Shown piece by piece: positions 27,049-34,585 of a stretch of 47,371 nucleotides of DNA. The notes beneath the pieces were generated by a model, which ran no database searches, was not told the DNA's origin, and saw nothing but the letters and a program-made list of their open reading frames with translations. The translations under genes and the position numbers were made by a program. The stretch is from contig JARLGM010000036.1 of assembly GCA_031292755.1 (NCBI GenBank), positions 1 through 47,371 on the forward strand, written 5' to 3'. This stretch comes from Candidatus Sulfopaludibacter sp. Its GTDB lineage: Bacteria > Acidobacteriota > Terriglobia > Bryobacterales > Bryobacteraceae. How positions within the stretch are numbered: position 1 is the first letter of the stretch; each line of letters begins with the position of its first letter.

Positions 27049-29613
27049 GTGAACGCCTTCGCGCTACCGGCTTCCCTTCTCGTGGACTTGCTGCCGCAAG
27101 GGAAGCTTCCGTCACTGGAAACCGCCCAACCGGCCGCGCCCTTTACCAGTATTCTGGAGTCGTTCACCACCGCCGATTCGCCGGACGAGGCAGTACCGCC
27201 GGAGCACGCGCCGGCGGAGACACAGACCAAGCCGGACACTAAGCCGCGAGAAGGCCGGCAGCCGGTCGAGGGGCCCTTTGCGTTTGCCCCTGGCCTGGCC
27301 GCGTACCTCTCAACAAACGTAGCGCACCTGGCCTCCGCTCCCCGGACCGTCCCGCAGCCGAAGCCCGTAGATCCCGTAGATATGGCAGTACCGGATGCCC
27401 ACCCATCCTCCGCCGCACAAACTGCGCCGGCGCCAAAGCCGGAAGCGGCGCCGGTACGGTTCGCCGAAGAGACAACTCCGCCGCTCGCGCAGACCGGGCC
27501 GCCTGTCACGCTCCCGGAGCAGGCTGTGCCCACGCCGCCCGCGGGCGCGACGGAACAGCCTTCCCTCCAGACTTTGCGGCCAACGCCGGCAATCGTTCCG
27601 CTGCGTGGCTCGCGCTTGGTGACTCCAGAGCCGCCCGCAGTCGCCGCGACCTGCGTGGTATCGCCTCCCGGCGCACCGCGGTTGAAAACGCCTCCTCCTG
27701 CCTCACCTCAGAATTCGCCGGCGCCGCCGCCACGGCCGGCTATCTTGCAGGACCCGGTTGTGCCGTATCCGAACCAGTCTCCAATCCCGGCGCTGCTGGG
27801 AATAGCACCCGCGGCGGCACTCGCGACTCCACCGCAAACGGTGACCGTGGTGCTACCGCAAACAGCACCGGCGAATGCGCCGCAGATCGCACTCGCCACG
27901 CCGGCGCAAACCGCGCCCGTAGCGCTACCCAGGGATAACACGGTTGCCCGCGAGGATTCGCCGGCCCCGCGCAAACCGCATGTTGGGTCGCCGAGTCTCT
28001 CGCTGCCGGATCTCGTTCCCAATCCGCCTCAGCGGCAGCGCAACAACCCAACCGTCAACCGTCAGGATTCGCCGGCCGCCTCAGGACCGGATCCAGCCAC
28101 AACATCTTTGGCTTCGGCTGCTGCTGTCGTGCAGCCTCCGGTACCGGGTCCGCAGCCAGCGCCGTCCGCCGTGTGCCAAAGCGATCCATCTGTTGCTCCG
28201 CCGGACTCGCCTCTCCCTGTCGAAACGCCCCTGAAGGCGGCGCCGGCTGCTGACGCGCCTGCCCCTCGGAATCGGAACAGGCGCGCCTCCGGAAAAAGCC
28301 CGGCCGCCCTTCCGTTTCAATCGCCCCGGGCCGTGTACCGGACCAATCCGCCCGTGGCGCCACAGAACCGTACCGACCTGCCGTCAGCTCGTCCGCCTGC
28401 GGACGCATCCGTCCCGCCGGCAGCACCCGCGGCGCGGCCCGTTGCCACCGCGCGAACTACCATCCAGGATCCAGCCCCTGCTTTGCCCCCGGCATCGCAG
28501 TTCATACCCGCGTCCGTGCAAGACCAACAGAATCCGGTCGCGACCACCGTCGGTGCGCCGCAGGCTCAGAACTCGGTCCACGCGGAGAATGCAACTGCTA
28601 TCCGGTACGCCAGCCCTGGCCCGGCAGCTCCGCGCGAGACCTCCGCCCCGCATCCGGCCCCTCGATCGCCGGCCCAGGCTCCAAACGCGCAGCCGGAGAG
28701 CTTCGAGTCCGGCGCAAATTCGCAGCCGTCCTTCCCGGCAACGGTGCAGGATGCGGCCACCGATAGCGCGCCGCCGGCCGAAACCGCATTCCTGGCGCAC
28801 CTGGTTCCGGCCACCGAACCGGCGCCGGAAGCTGCTCCCCAGGCACGCCCGGTGCCCGCTCCGCCGCAAACCGTCGCGACACGTCCGGCGGTTCCGGAAG
28901 TTCCATCGGTTGCGTCCGCGGCCACCGATAATCCACCGGACCCCGCCGCACAGCCGGAACCCGAGCCCGCTCGCCGTATGCAGAAGAGCGCGCCGGCCGC
29001 GGAGGAGCATCCCAAAAAGGCGGAGGCTGCGGCGGCAACTCCGGATACCGCGCATGCCGAACCGGCTACGAAAACCGCATCTCAGCCTCTCACCGCGCCT
29101 GAAGCAAGACCCTCCAGCCGCACGCCCGAGAGTCCCCGGACCGAATTCGTCCCGGCGGCGAGGGTGCTGGCGGCAGCTCCGCTATCCGAACCGGTCAGCA
29201 CTCCGGCCGGCCCCAAAAACGTCGAGATGCATTTCAGCGTCGACGAAGGCCGCGTTCAGGTGCACGTTGCCGAACGAGCCGGCGAGGTGCGGGTCGCAGT
29301 CCACACGCCGGACGCGAATCTGGCCGGCGCCCTGCGCGAAGAACTGCCTCAGTTGACATCCAGGCTGGAGCAGTCCGGTTTTCACGCCGAGACCTGGCAT
29401 GGTCCCACGGCCGGATCGGCGGAAGGCATACGGCCCGGCGAACCATCGCCTGGATCGCCACGGCAGGATACGCCGGATTCCCGGCAGCAGAACTCCGGCG
29501 GTCAACAACAGGAAGAGCAGCAGCGGCGCCAGCCGCCGGAGGAACAGGCCGCAGCCAGATCTGGCCGCGGTGATTTCTCCTGGCTGTTCAATGCCGTTCG
29601 AATTAACGACTAG
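27049..29613 (+). CDS. fliK: Flagellar hook-length control protein FliK
   Basis: An 854-residue exported ruler protein. Residues from about 50 to 715 are Pro/Ala/Gln-rich with no ordered domain, as expected for an extended ruler. The C-terminal switch domain appears at about 722-785: VEMHFSVDEGRVQVHVAERA, then GALREELPQLTSRLEQSGFH, followed by a Gln/Glu/Arg-rich tail. FliK proteins are usually 350-650 residues; this one is long. It starts with GTG, with CAGG four bases before it. It leads the plus-strand run and is 12 bases before flgD. Recognition depends on the C-terminal domain and context. Confidence 0.87.
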   Translation: MNAFALPASLLVDLLPQGKLPSLETAQPAAPFTSILESFTTADSPDEAVPPEHAPAETQTKPDTKPREGRQPVEGPFAFAPGLAAYLSTNVAHLASAPRTVPQPKPVDPVDMAVPDAHPSSAAQTAPAPKPEAAPVRFAEETTPPLAQTGPPVTLPEQAVPTPPAGATEQPSLQTLRPTPAIVPLRGSRLVTPEPPAVAATCVVSPPGAPRLKTPPPASPQNSPAPPPRPAILQDPVVPYPNQSPIPALLGIAPAAALATPPQTVTVVLPQTAPANAPQIALATPAQTAPVALPRDNTVAREDSPAPRKPHVGSPSLSLPDLVPNPPQRQRNNPTVNRQDSPAASGPDPATTSLASAAAVVQPPVPGPQPAPSAVCQSDPSVAPPDSPLPVETPLKAAPAADAPAPRNRNRRASGKSPAALPFQSPRAVYRTNPPVAPQNRTDLPSARPPADASVPPAAPAARPVATARTTIQDPAPALPPASQFIPASVQDQQNPVATTVGAPQAQNSVHAENATAIRYASPGPAAPRETSAPHPAPRSPAQAPNAQPESFESGANSQPSFPATVQDAATDSAPPAETAFLAHLVPATEPAPEAAPQARPVPAPPQTVATRPAVPEVPSVASAATDNPPDPAAQPEPEPARRMQKSAPAAEEHPKKAEAAAATPDTAHAEPATKTASQPLTAPEARPSSRTPESPRTEFVPAARVLAAAPLSEPVSTPAGPKNVEMHFSVDEGRVQVHVAERAGEVRVAVHTPDANLAGALREELPQLTSRLEQSGFHAETWHGPTAGSAEGIRPGEPSPGSPRQDTPDSRQQNSGGQQQEEQQRRQPPEEQAAARSGRGDFSWLFNAVRIND

Positions 29614-29625
29614 AGAGGATTACCC

Positions 29626-29904
29626 ATGTCACCAACGACGTCAACCAGTGGAGCTTCCGGTGCCAACCAGAACACCACTCCCGCCACCACGACACCAACG
29701 ATCGACAAAAACATGTTCTTGCAGCTCCTGGTCGCGCAAATGAAGAACCAGGACCCATTGAATCCCACTGACAGCATGCAGTTCGTGCAACAACTGGCGC
29801 AATTCCAACAACTCGAACAGACGGTCAATACGGGCCAGGACGTTACCGCGATTCGTAACGATCTGGACCAGCTCGCAGGCAATACCGGCAGCGGAGCAGT
29901 TTAG
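29626..29904 (+). CDS. flgD: Minimal flagellar hook scaffold protein FlgD
   Basis: A 92-residue protein containing only the conserved N-terminal FlgD module: IDKNMFLQLLVAQMKNQDPL, then NPTDSMQFVQQLAQFQQLEQ, ending with a short helix. Enterobacterial FlgD has about 230 residues with a Fn3/tudor-like C-terminal half that forms the hook cap body; none of that is present, and flgE starts 23 bases downstream, so it is not hidden in another frame. Short FlgD proteins exist in other phyla. It helps FlgE assemble at the hook tip. Confidence 0.93.
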   Translation: MSPTTSTSGASGANQNTTPATTTPTIDKNMFLQLLVAQMKNQDPLNPTDSMQFVQQLAQFQQLEQTVNTGQDVTAIRNDLDQLAGNTGSGAV

Positions 29905-29927
29905 CAAACTGAAACGGAGAAAATCGC

Positions 29928-31193
29928 ATGTTAACCACTTTCTCGAGCGCTCTTTCGGCGCTGAACGCCAATACCACCGCCATCGACGTGGTGGGGAACA
30001 ACCTGGCTAACCTCAACACTCCTGGGTTCAAAACCAGTGAAGTCTGTTTTCGCGATCTGGTGACCGAGTCGCTCGGGGCCGGCCTGGGAGAAACCCAGGT
30101 AGGCTTCGGAACCGGGCAGCCCCTGACGGTTCGCGAATTCACACAGGGCGCCATTCAAACCAGCTCGGGCCTGCTGGATGCGGCCGTGCAAGGCGATGGG
30201 TTTTTCATCGTTCAGGATGGTTCCGGCCATCAACTCTTCACTCGCGCCGGCAACTTCCAGGCCGACAAGGTCGGCAACCTGCTCACGGACACCGGCTATG
30301 CGGTGCAGGGTTGGACTACGCTCAACACCGACGGCACGATCGACACCAACGGGCCGGTGAGCAATATCGTGGTGCCGGTAGGATCGCTGAAGGCGCCGTC
30401 GGCAACCGCCAATTTCACGGCCGATTTGAACCTGAACTCCAGTGCCGCGGCCGATGCCACCAGCAACTTCACGACACCGATTACGGTGTACGACAGCCTC
30501 GGTACCTCGCATGTGCTGACGCTTTCCTTTGAAAAGACGGGCGCGAACACATGGAGCTACCAGGTGCAGATTCCGGGAGAAGACATCGGCGGCGGAACGG
30601 CAGGCACGCCATTCGATATCTCGGGAGCCAGCGGCACCCTGACGTTCGGCACCGATGGCAAATTGACGGATCCTGCAAATGGCAGCCCCATCCAATTCAC
30701 GATTCCCGGTCTGGCGGACGGTTCGAGCGACATGAACCTCTCCTGGAACCCGTATACCAGTGCGGGCGTGGGCAGAATTACGCAGTTCGGCCAGGATTCG
30801 GCCCCTTCGGCCCAGTCGCAGGACGGCTCGCCGGCAGCACAGTTGGATCACGTCGGGCTGGCGACAGGCGGTGTCCTGATCGCGCAGTATACGGATGGCT
30901 CCCAGGTGAGGGTAGGCCAGATCGCCCTGGCGCAGATCCGCAATCCGGACAGTCTCATCGCGGCCGGCAACAACAACTTCGAACTGAGTTCCCTGACTGC
31001 CAATCCCTCGATCGGCACTCCTGGAACCGGCGGGCGCGGATCCATCCAGGGCGGTTCGGTGGAAGCCTCCACGGTAGACATCGCCACTGAATTTACCAAC
31101 CTGATCGTTTACCAGCGAGCTTATGAGGCCAATGCGCACGTGGTGACCACCGCCGACACATTGAGCCAGGACACTATCAACTTAATCCACTAA
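29928..31193 (+). CDS. flgE: Flagellar hook protein FlgE
   Basis: A 421-residue axial protein that polymerises into the hook. It has the N-terminal block LTTFSSALSALNANTTAIDV and VVGNNLANLNTPGFKTSEVC, the D1 block GDGFFIVQDGSGHQLFTRAG, a FlgE D2 insertion (TPITVYDSLGTSHVLTLSFE) and the C-terminal block EFTNLIVYQRAYEANAHVVT with TLSQDTINLIH. Length is normal. Cys36 (EVCFRDL) in the N-terminal region is unusual for axial proteins, which are usually Cys-free. Confidence 0.97.
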   Translation: MLTTFSSALSALNANTTAIDVVGNNLANLNTPGFKTSEVCFRDLVTESLGAGLGETQVGFGTGQPLTVREFTQGAIQTSSGLLDAAVQGDGFFIVQDGSGHQLFTRAGNFQADKVGNLLTDTGYAVQGWTTLNTDGTIDTNGPVSNIVVPVGSLKAPSATANFTADLNLNSSAAADATSNFTTPITVYDSLGTSHVLTLSFEKTGANTWSYQVQIPGEDIGGGTAGTPFDISGASGTLTFGTDGKLTDPANGSPIQFTIPGLADGSSDMNLSWNPYTSAGVGRITQFGQDSAPSAQSQDGSPAAQLDHVGLATGGVLIAQYTDGSQVRVGQIALAQIRNPDSLIAAGNNNFELSSLTANPSIGTPGTGGRGSIQGGSVEASTVDIATEFTNLIVYQRAYEANAHVVTTADTLSQDTINLIH

Positions 31194-31200
31194 TCCGCCG

Positions 31201-31446
31201 ATGAATCCTCAGGAAGAAATTGCGCCGCTGGGCGAAATCCCGGTCGATATCGAAATCGAACTTGATCGACGCATCATGACGACTCGCGAGGTGCTGCGCC
31301 TCGAAGCAGGCAGCATCATCGGCACTACGCGATCGGCCGGGGAGAACATCGACATCTACATCGGGGGTGTGTTGAGCGCTTCCGGCGAGATTGTGCTGAT
31401 CGAAAACTCGCTTGGCGTGCGCATTACCGACTTCCGCGACGATTGA
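31201..31446 (+). CDS. fliN: Flagellar motor switch protein FliN (short)
   Basis: An 81-residue protein that is nearly all SpoA/C-ring domain: IPVDIEIELDRRIMTTREVL, LRLEAGSIIGTTRSAGENID, IYIGGVLSASGEIVLIENSL and GVRITDF. This matches minimal FliN, which forms the base of the C-ring with FliM. A second SpoA-domain protein (FliY-like) is encoded at 38655. It starts 7 bases after flgE and precedes fliO by 13, a typical fliN-O-P-Q-R order. Confidence 0.93.
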   Translation: MNPQEEIAPLGEIPVDIEIELDRRIMTTREVLRLEAGSIIGTTRSAGENIDIYIGGVLSASGEIVLIENSLGVRITDFRDD

Positions 31447-31459
31447 AGGGCGATTGAGC

Positions 31460-31747
31460 ATGGAAGTGATACAACAGATTACGGCGGTGGCCGGAGTCCT
31501 GGCGCTGCTGCTGGGGACGCTGTGGTGGTTGCGCCGGCATGGATTCACCACCGCCAACCTGGGAAAGAAAGCCGGCGGCCGCCGGCTGGAATGTGTCGAG
31601 CGGCTGACCCTGGGACAGCAGCAGACTCTGCATCTGGTACGCCTGGGAAACACCGCGCTACTGCTGGCCAGTTCTCCCGCCGGCTGTTCCCTTGTAACCA
31701 GCCTGGCGTATGGCGAGATTGACGGCCCCGGACAGGCGATCCAATGA
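31460..31747 (+). CDS. fliO: Flagellar export apparatus protein FliO
   Basis: A 95-residue protein with one membrane helix (ITAVAGVLALLLGTLWWL, about residues 6-23) followed by a small cytoplasmic domain: GGRRLECVERLTLGQQQTLH and LVRLGNTALLLASSPAGCSL, as in FliO. FliO helps assemble the FliP-Q-R gate. I chose the ATG at 31460; the frame upstream overlaps fliN. The end overlaps the fliP start (ATGA). Confidence 0.88.
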   Translation: MEVIQQITAVAGVLALLLGTLWWLRRHGFTTANLGKKAGGRRLECVERLTLGQQQTLHLVRLGNTALLLASSPAGCSLVTSLAYGEIDGPGQAIQ

Positions 31748-32481
31748 AGGCCCTGCGCCTGGGTGCCGCACTGGCACTGGCGGCTCCTGTTTTCGCCGCC
31801 CCGGTCGAACCCCTCTCCCTCTTCGGCATATCGGCCGGAAAGGGCGGATCCACGGTAAGCGTGCCCGTGCAGATCGTCATTCTGCTATCGCTGATGACGC
31901 TGCTTCCGGCGGCCATCATGTGCATCACTCCTTTCTTGCGCATCACCATCGTGCTTCACTTTCTGCGGCAGGCGCTGGGTACCCAGACCGCGCCGTCCAA
32001 CCAGGTGCTATTGGGCCTGGCCCTGTTCTTGAGTATCGTCATTATGCAACCGGTTGCGGCGGATATGTTTCATCAGGGCTGGGAGCCCATGGAAGCAGGC
32101 CGCCTGACGCCCTCGCAGGCCCTCGATGAAGGCGCCAAGCCGTTGCGAACCTTCCTCATCCGTTTCGCCCGCGAAAAAGATATCCGGCTGTTTGTCGAAC
32201 TGTCCCACGATCCGGCCCCGCATACGCCCACGGACCTCAGTATGAAGGTACTGATTCCGGCCTACATTCTTTCGGAGCTGAAAACGGGTTTTCAGATCGG
32301 GGCCGTTCTGTTCCTGCCCTTCCTGGTGATCGATCTGGTGGTCGCTTCGGTCACCCTTTCGGTGGGCATGATGCAGTTGCCTCCGGTCATGATTTCGGCG
32401 CCCTTCAAAGTGCTCCTGTTCGTTCTGGTGGATGGCTGGAACCTGGTGGTGGGCTCGCTCATGAAGAGTTTTTACCAATGA
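31744..32481 (+). CDS. fliP: Flagellar export gate protein FliP
   Basis: A 245-residue inner-membrane protein of the type III export gate. A cleavable leader (MKALRLGAALALAAPVFAA) precedes helix blocks ILLSLMTLLPAAIMCITPFL, RITIVLHFLRQALGTQTAPS and NQVLLGLALFLSIVIMQPV. The C-terminal signature YILSELKTGFQIGAVLFLPF and LVIDLVVASVTLSVGMMQLP is intact. Overlaps of 4 bases with fliO and fliQ indicate coupled translation. Confidence 0.97.
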   Translation: MKALRLGAALALAAPVFAAPVEPLSLFGISAGKGGSTVSVPVQIVILLSLMTLLPAAIMCITPFLRITIVLHFLRQALGTQTAPSNQVLLGLALFLSIVIMQPVAADMFHQGWEPMEAGRLTPSQALDEGAKPLRTFLIRFAREKDIRLFVELSHDPAPHTPTDLSMKVLIPAYILSELKTGFQIGAVLFLPFLVIDLVVASVTLSVGMMQLPPVMISAPFKVLLFVLVDGWNLVVGSLMKSFYQ

Positions 32482-32747
32482 CACCCGATAGCGTCGTGCA
32501 ACTCATGCGGGAAACCTTGATGACGGCATTCTGGCTGGCCGCGCCGCTGCTGGCCATCGGCTTCATCGCGGGTATCGCGGTCAGCCTGGTGCAGATCGCC
32601 ACTTCGATGCAGGACAACGCCTTCAGTACCATCCCGCGCCTGCTGGTATTTCTGGGCGGAATGCTGCTGCTCATGCCCTGGATGCTGCAAAAAACCATGT
32701 CGTATGCCACCGCTCTGTTGGGAAATCTGGGCCGCTATGCCCGCTAG
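32478..32747 (+). CDS. fliQ: Flagellar export gate protein FliQ
   Basis: An 89-residue protein of two membrane helices. The pattern VVQLMRETLMTAFWLAAPLL, AIGFIAGIAVSLVQIATSMQ, DNAFSTIPRLLVFLGGMLLL is characteristic. Four copies wrap around FliP-FliR in the gate. It overlaps fliP by 4 bases and fliR by 11. Confidence 0.95.
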   Translation: MTPDSVVQLMRETLMTAFWLAAPLLAIGFIAGIAVSLVQIATSMQDNAFSTIPRLLVFLGGMLLLMPWMLQKTMSYATALLGNLGRYAR

Positions 32748-33510
32748 CCTCACACTCTCCGCCGGAACCCTGTTCTCGTTCCTTCTGGTTCTGGCACGTG
32801 TGAGCGGCGCTCTGGCTTTCGTACCGCTGCCGGGCCTAAGCGCGGTCGCGGGGCCGGCCAAAGTGGCCTTTGCCATCGGTTTCACGCTGGCGCTGTCGGC
32901 CCAGTGGCCCACCGTGGAAGCGCAATCGGTGACCTGCGCGACACTGGCCGCCTGGGCCGCCGCCGAGGCCGCCATCGGGATTGCCATCGGCGTCTCTGTG
33001 ACCATTGTCCTCGAGGCGTTCACGTTGTCCGCGCAGGTGCTGGGCCTGCAGGCTGGGTACGCTTTTGCGCAAACGATCGATCCCAACACTCAGGCCGATT
33101 CCGGCATCTTGTTGGTTCTGGCGCAACTGCTGGGTGGCATGTTCTTCTTCGCCATGGGGCTGGACCGGCAAATCCTGCGGTTATTCGCCCTGAGTCTCGC
33201 CAAAATCCCGGCGGGAACCTGGGTTTTTGGCCGCAGTTCGGCGGAATCGCTGATTCACCTGGTAGCCAGTCTGTTCTCAGTGGGTATCCGTCTGGCGCTG
33301 CCGGTGGTGGCGCTGCTGGTGATGGTGGACCTGGCGCTGGCCTTGATGGGACGTCTGAATTCCCAACTGCAACTCCTATCCCTGGCATTCCCCGCCAAGA
33401 TGCTGCTCGCCCTGCTGGTACTGAGCTGGATCGCGGCGCTGTTCCCCCGCATACTGGGCCAGTTGGCAGGACACTGCTGGTCGGGCGCGATACGGACGCT
33501 GGGGATATGA
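32737..33510 (+). CDS. fliR: Flagellar export gate protein FliR
   Basis: A 257-residue inner-membrane protein with about six helices. The N-terminal block LFSFLLVLARVSGALAFVPL and GFTLALSAQW, then EAAIGIAIGVSVTIVLEAFT, GLQAGYAFAQTIDPNTQADS and LLVLAQLLGGMFFFAMGLDR fit the family well. The ATG at 32737 was chosen because the N-terminus then matches FliR; it overlaps the end of fliQ by 11 bases. Confidence 0.95.
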   Translation: MPASLTLSAGTLFSFLLVLARVSGALAFVPLPGLSAVAGPAKVAFAIGFTLALSAQWPTVEAQSVTCATLAAWAAAEAAIGIAIGVSVTIVLEAFTLSAQVLGLQAGYAFAQTIDPNTQADSGILLVLAQLLGGMFFFAMGLDRQILRLFALSLAKIPAGTWVFGRSSAESLIHLVASLFSVGIRLALPVVALLVMVDLALALMGRLNSQLQLLSLAFPAKMLLALLVLSWIAALFPRILGQLAGHCWSGAIRTLGI

Positions 33511-33516
33511 CCGCAA

Positions 33517-34581
33517 ATGCCCGACCGCTCTTCCAAGACCGAGCAGGCCACTCCCAAACGCCTCGAGAAGGCGCGCGAGGAAGGACAGTTCCCTTCCGCC
33601 CGGGAAATGGTATCGGCGCTCCAGTTCATGGTTTTCCTGGTGCTGCTGGGCTGGGGGAGCGCCAGGTGGTTCGCCGGGTTCCGGTCCGTAACCCGGGCTC
33701 TTCTGGCTCGTGCATTTTCCGGAGAGATTCACCCCGAGGATCTGACCCACATCGCCCGGCAATTCTTCGGACAGGTCTTCCTGCCGCTCGTGGTGGGAGG
33801 GCTTGCCGTAGCCGTGGCAACCCTGTTGATCCGTCTGGTGACCACGCGTTTCGGCTTGAGTCTCAAGAAACTGGCGCCGGATCCGGCCCGGCTCAATCCA
33901 CTGTCCAGACTGCGGGAACTGCCGCGGCAGAATCTGCCTGCGCTTGTGCAGGCCGTAATCCTGCTGCCCGTGTTTCTGTGGGCTGTATATGCGATCGCGC
34001 GCGACAAGTTGGATGCTTTCCTGTCTCTTCCTCTCGAGAGCGTGGAGAGCGGCTTCGCTCTCATCGCGACTTCGATGATGGAGCTGTTCTGGAAAGCTGC
34101 GGGTGCATTTTTCCTCTTTGGAGCGGTAGACCTTTACCGGCAGATGCAGCGCCACAAACGCGACCTGAAAATGAGCAAGCAGGAGATCCGCGACGAGATC
34201 AAGGATGTGGAAGGCAATCCGCAGATGAAGCAGCGGATTCGCCGGCTGCAGCGCGACCGCGCGCGCCGCAACATGATGAAGGAAGTGCCTACGGCTACCG
34301 CCGTGATCGTCAATCCCACTCATTACGCCGTGGCAATCCGCTACCAACTGGAGAGCATGTCCGCTCCGATGGTTGTTGCCAAGGGCAAGAATTATCTGGC
34401 ACTCCGCATCCGCCAGAAGGCCGTGGAAAACCAGGTCCCGATCATCGAAAATCCGCCCCTGGCGCAGGCCCTGTACAAGTCGGTGGACGTCGGGCAGGAA
34501 ATTCCGGCGCACCTCTACCGCGCCGTCGCAGAAATTCTCGCCTACATTTTCAAGCTCATGAACGGGAGGCTGCCAGGTTGA
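33517..34581 (+). CDS. flhB: Flagellar export switch protein FlhB
   Basis: A 354-residue protein with four N-terminal helices and a cytoplasmic autocleaving domain. It starts MPDRSSKTEQATPKRLEKAR, the usual FlhB N-terminus. The cleavage motif NPTH is at residues 266-269 within VIVNPTHYAVAIRY; cleavage after Asn and interaction with FliK switch export from hook to filament proteins. The downstream block VVAKGKNYLALRIRQKA and PIIENPPLAQALYKSVDVGQ is intact. It starts 6 bases after fliR. Confidence 0.97.
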   Translation: MPDRSSKTEQATPKRLEKAREEGQFPSAREMVSALQFMVFLVLLGWGSARWFAGFRSVTRALLARAFSGEIHPEDLTHIARQFFGQVFLPLVVGGLAVAVATLLIRLVTTRFGLSLKKLAPDPARLNPLSRLRELPRQNLPALVQAVILLPVFLWAVYAIARDKLDAFLSLPLESVESGFALIATSMMELFWKAAGAFFLFGAVDLYRQMQRHKRDLKMSKQEIRDEIKDVEGNPQMKQRIRRLQRDRARRNMMKEVPTATAVIVNPTHYAVAIRYQLESMSAPMVVAKGKNYLALRIRQKAVENQVPIIENPPLAQALYKSVDVGQEIPAHLYRAVAEILAYIFKLMNGRLPG

Positions 34582-34585
34582 TCCG

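Noticed and set aside
26829..27533. N-terminal extension of the flgF frame, antisense to fliK
   Set aside because: The extension is low-complexity Ser/Gly/Cys sequence mirroring fliK; FlgF homology starts at 26828.
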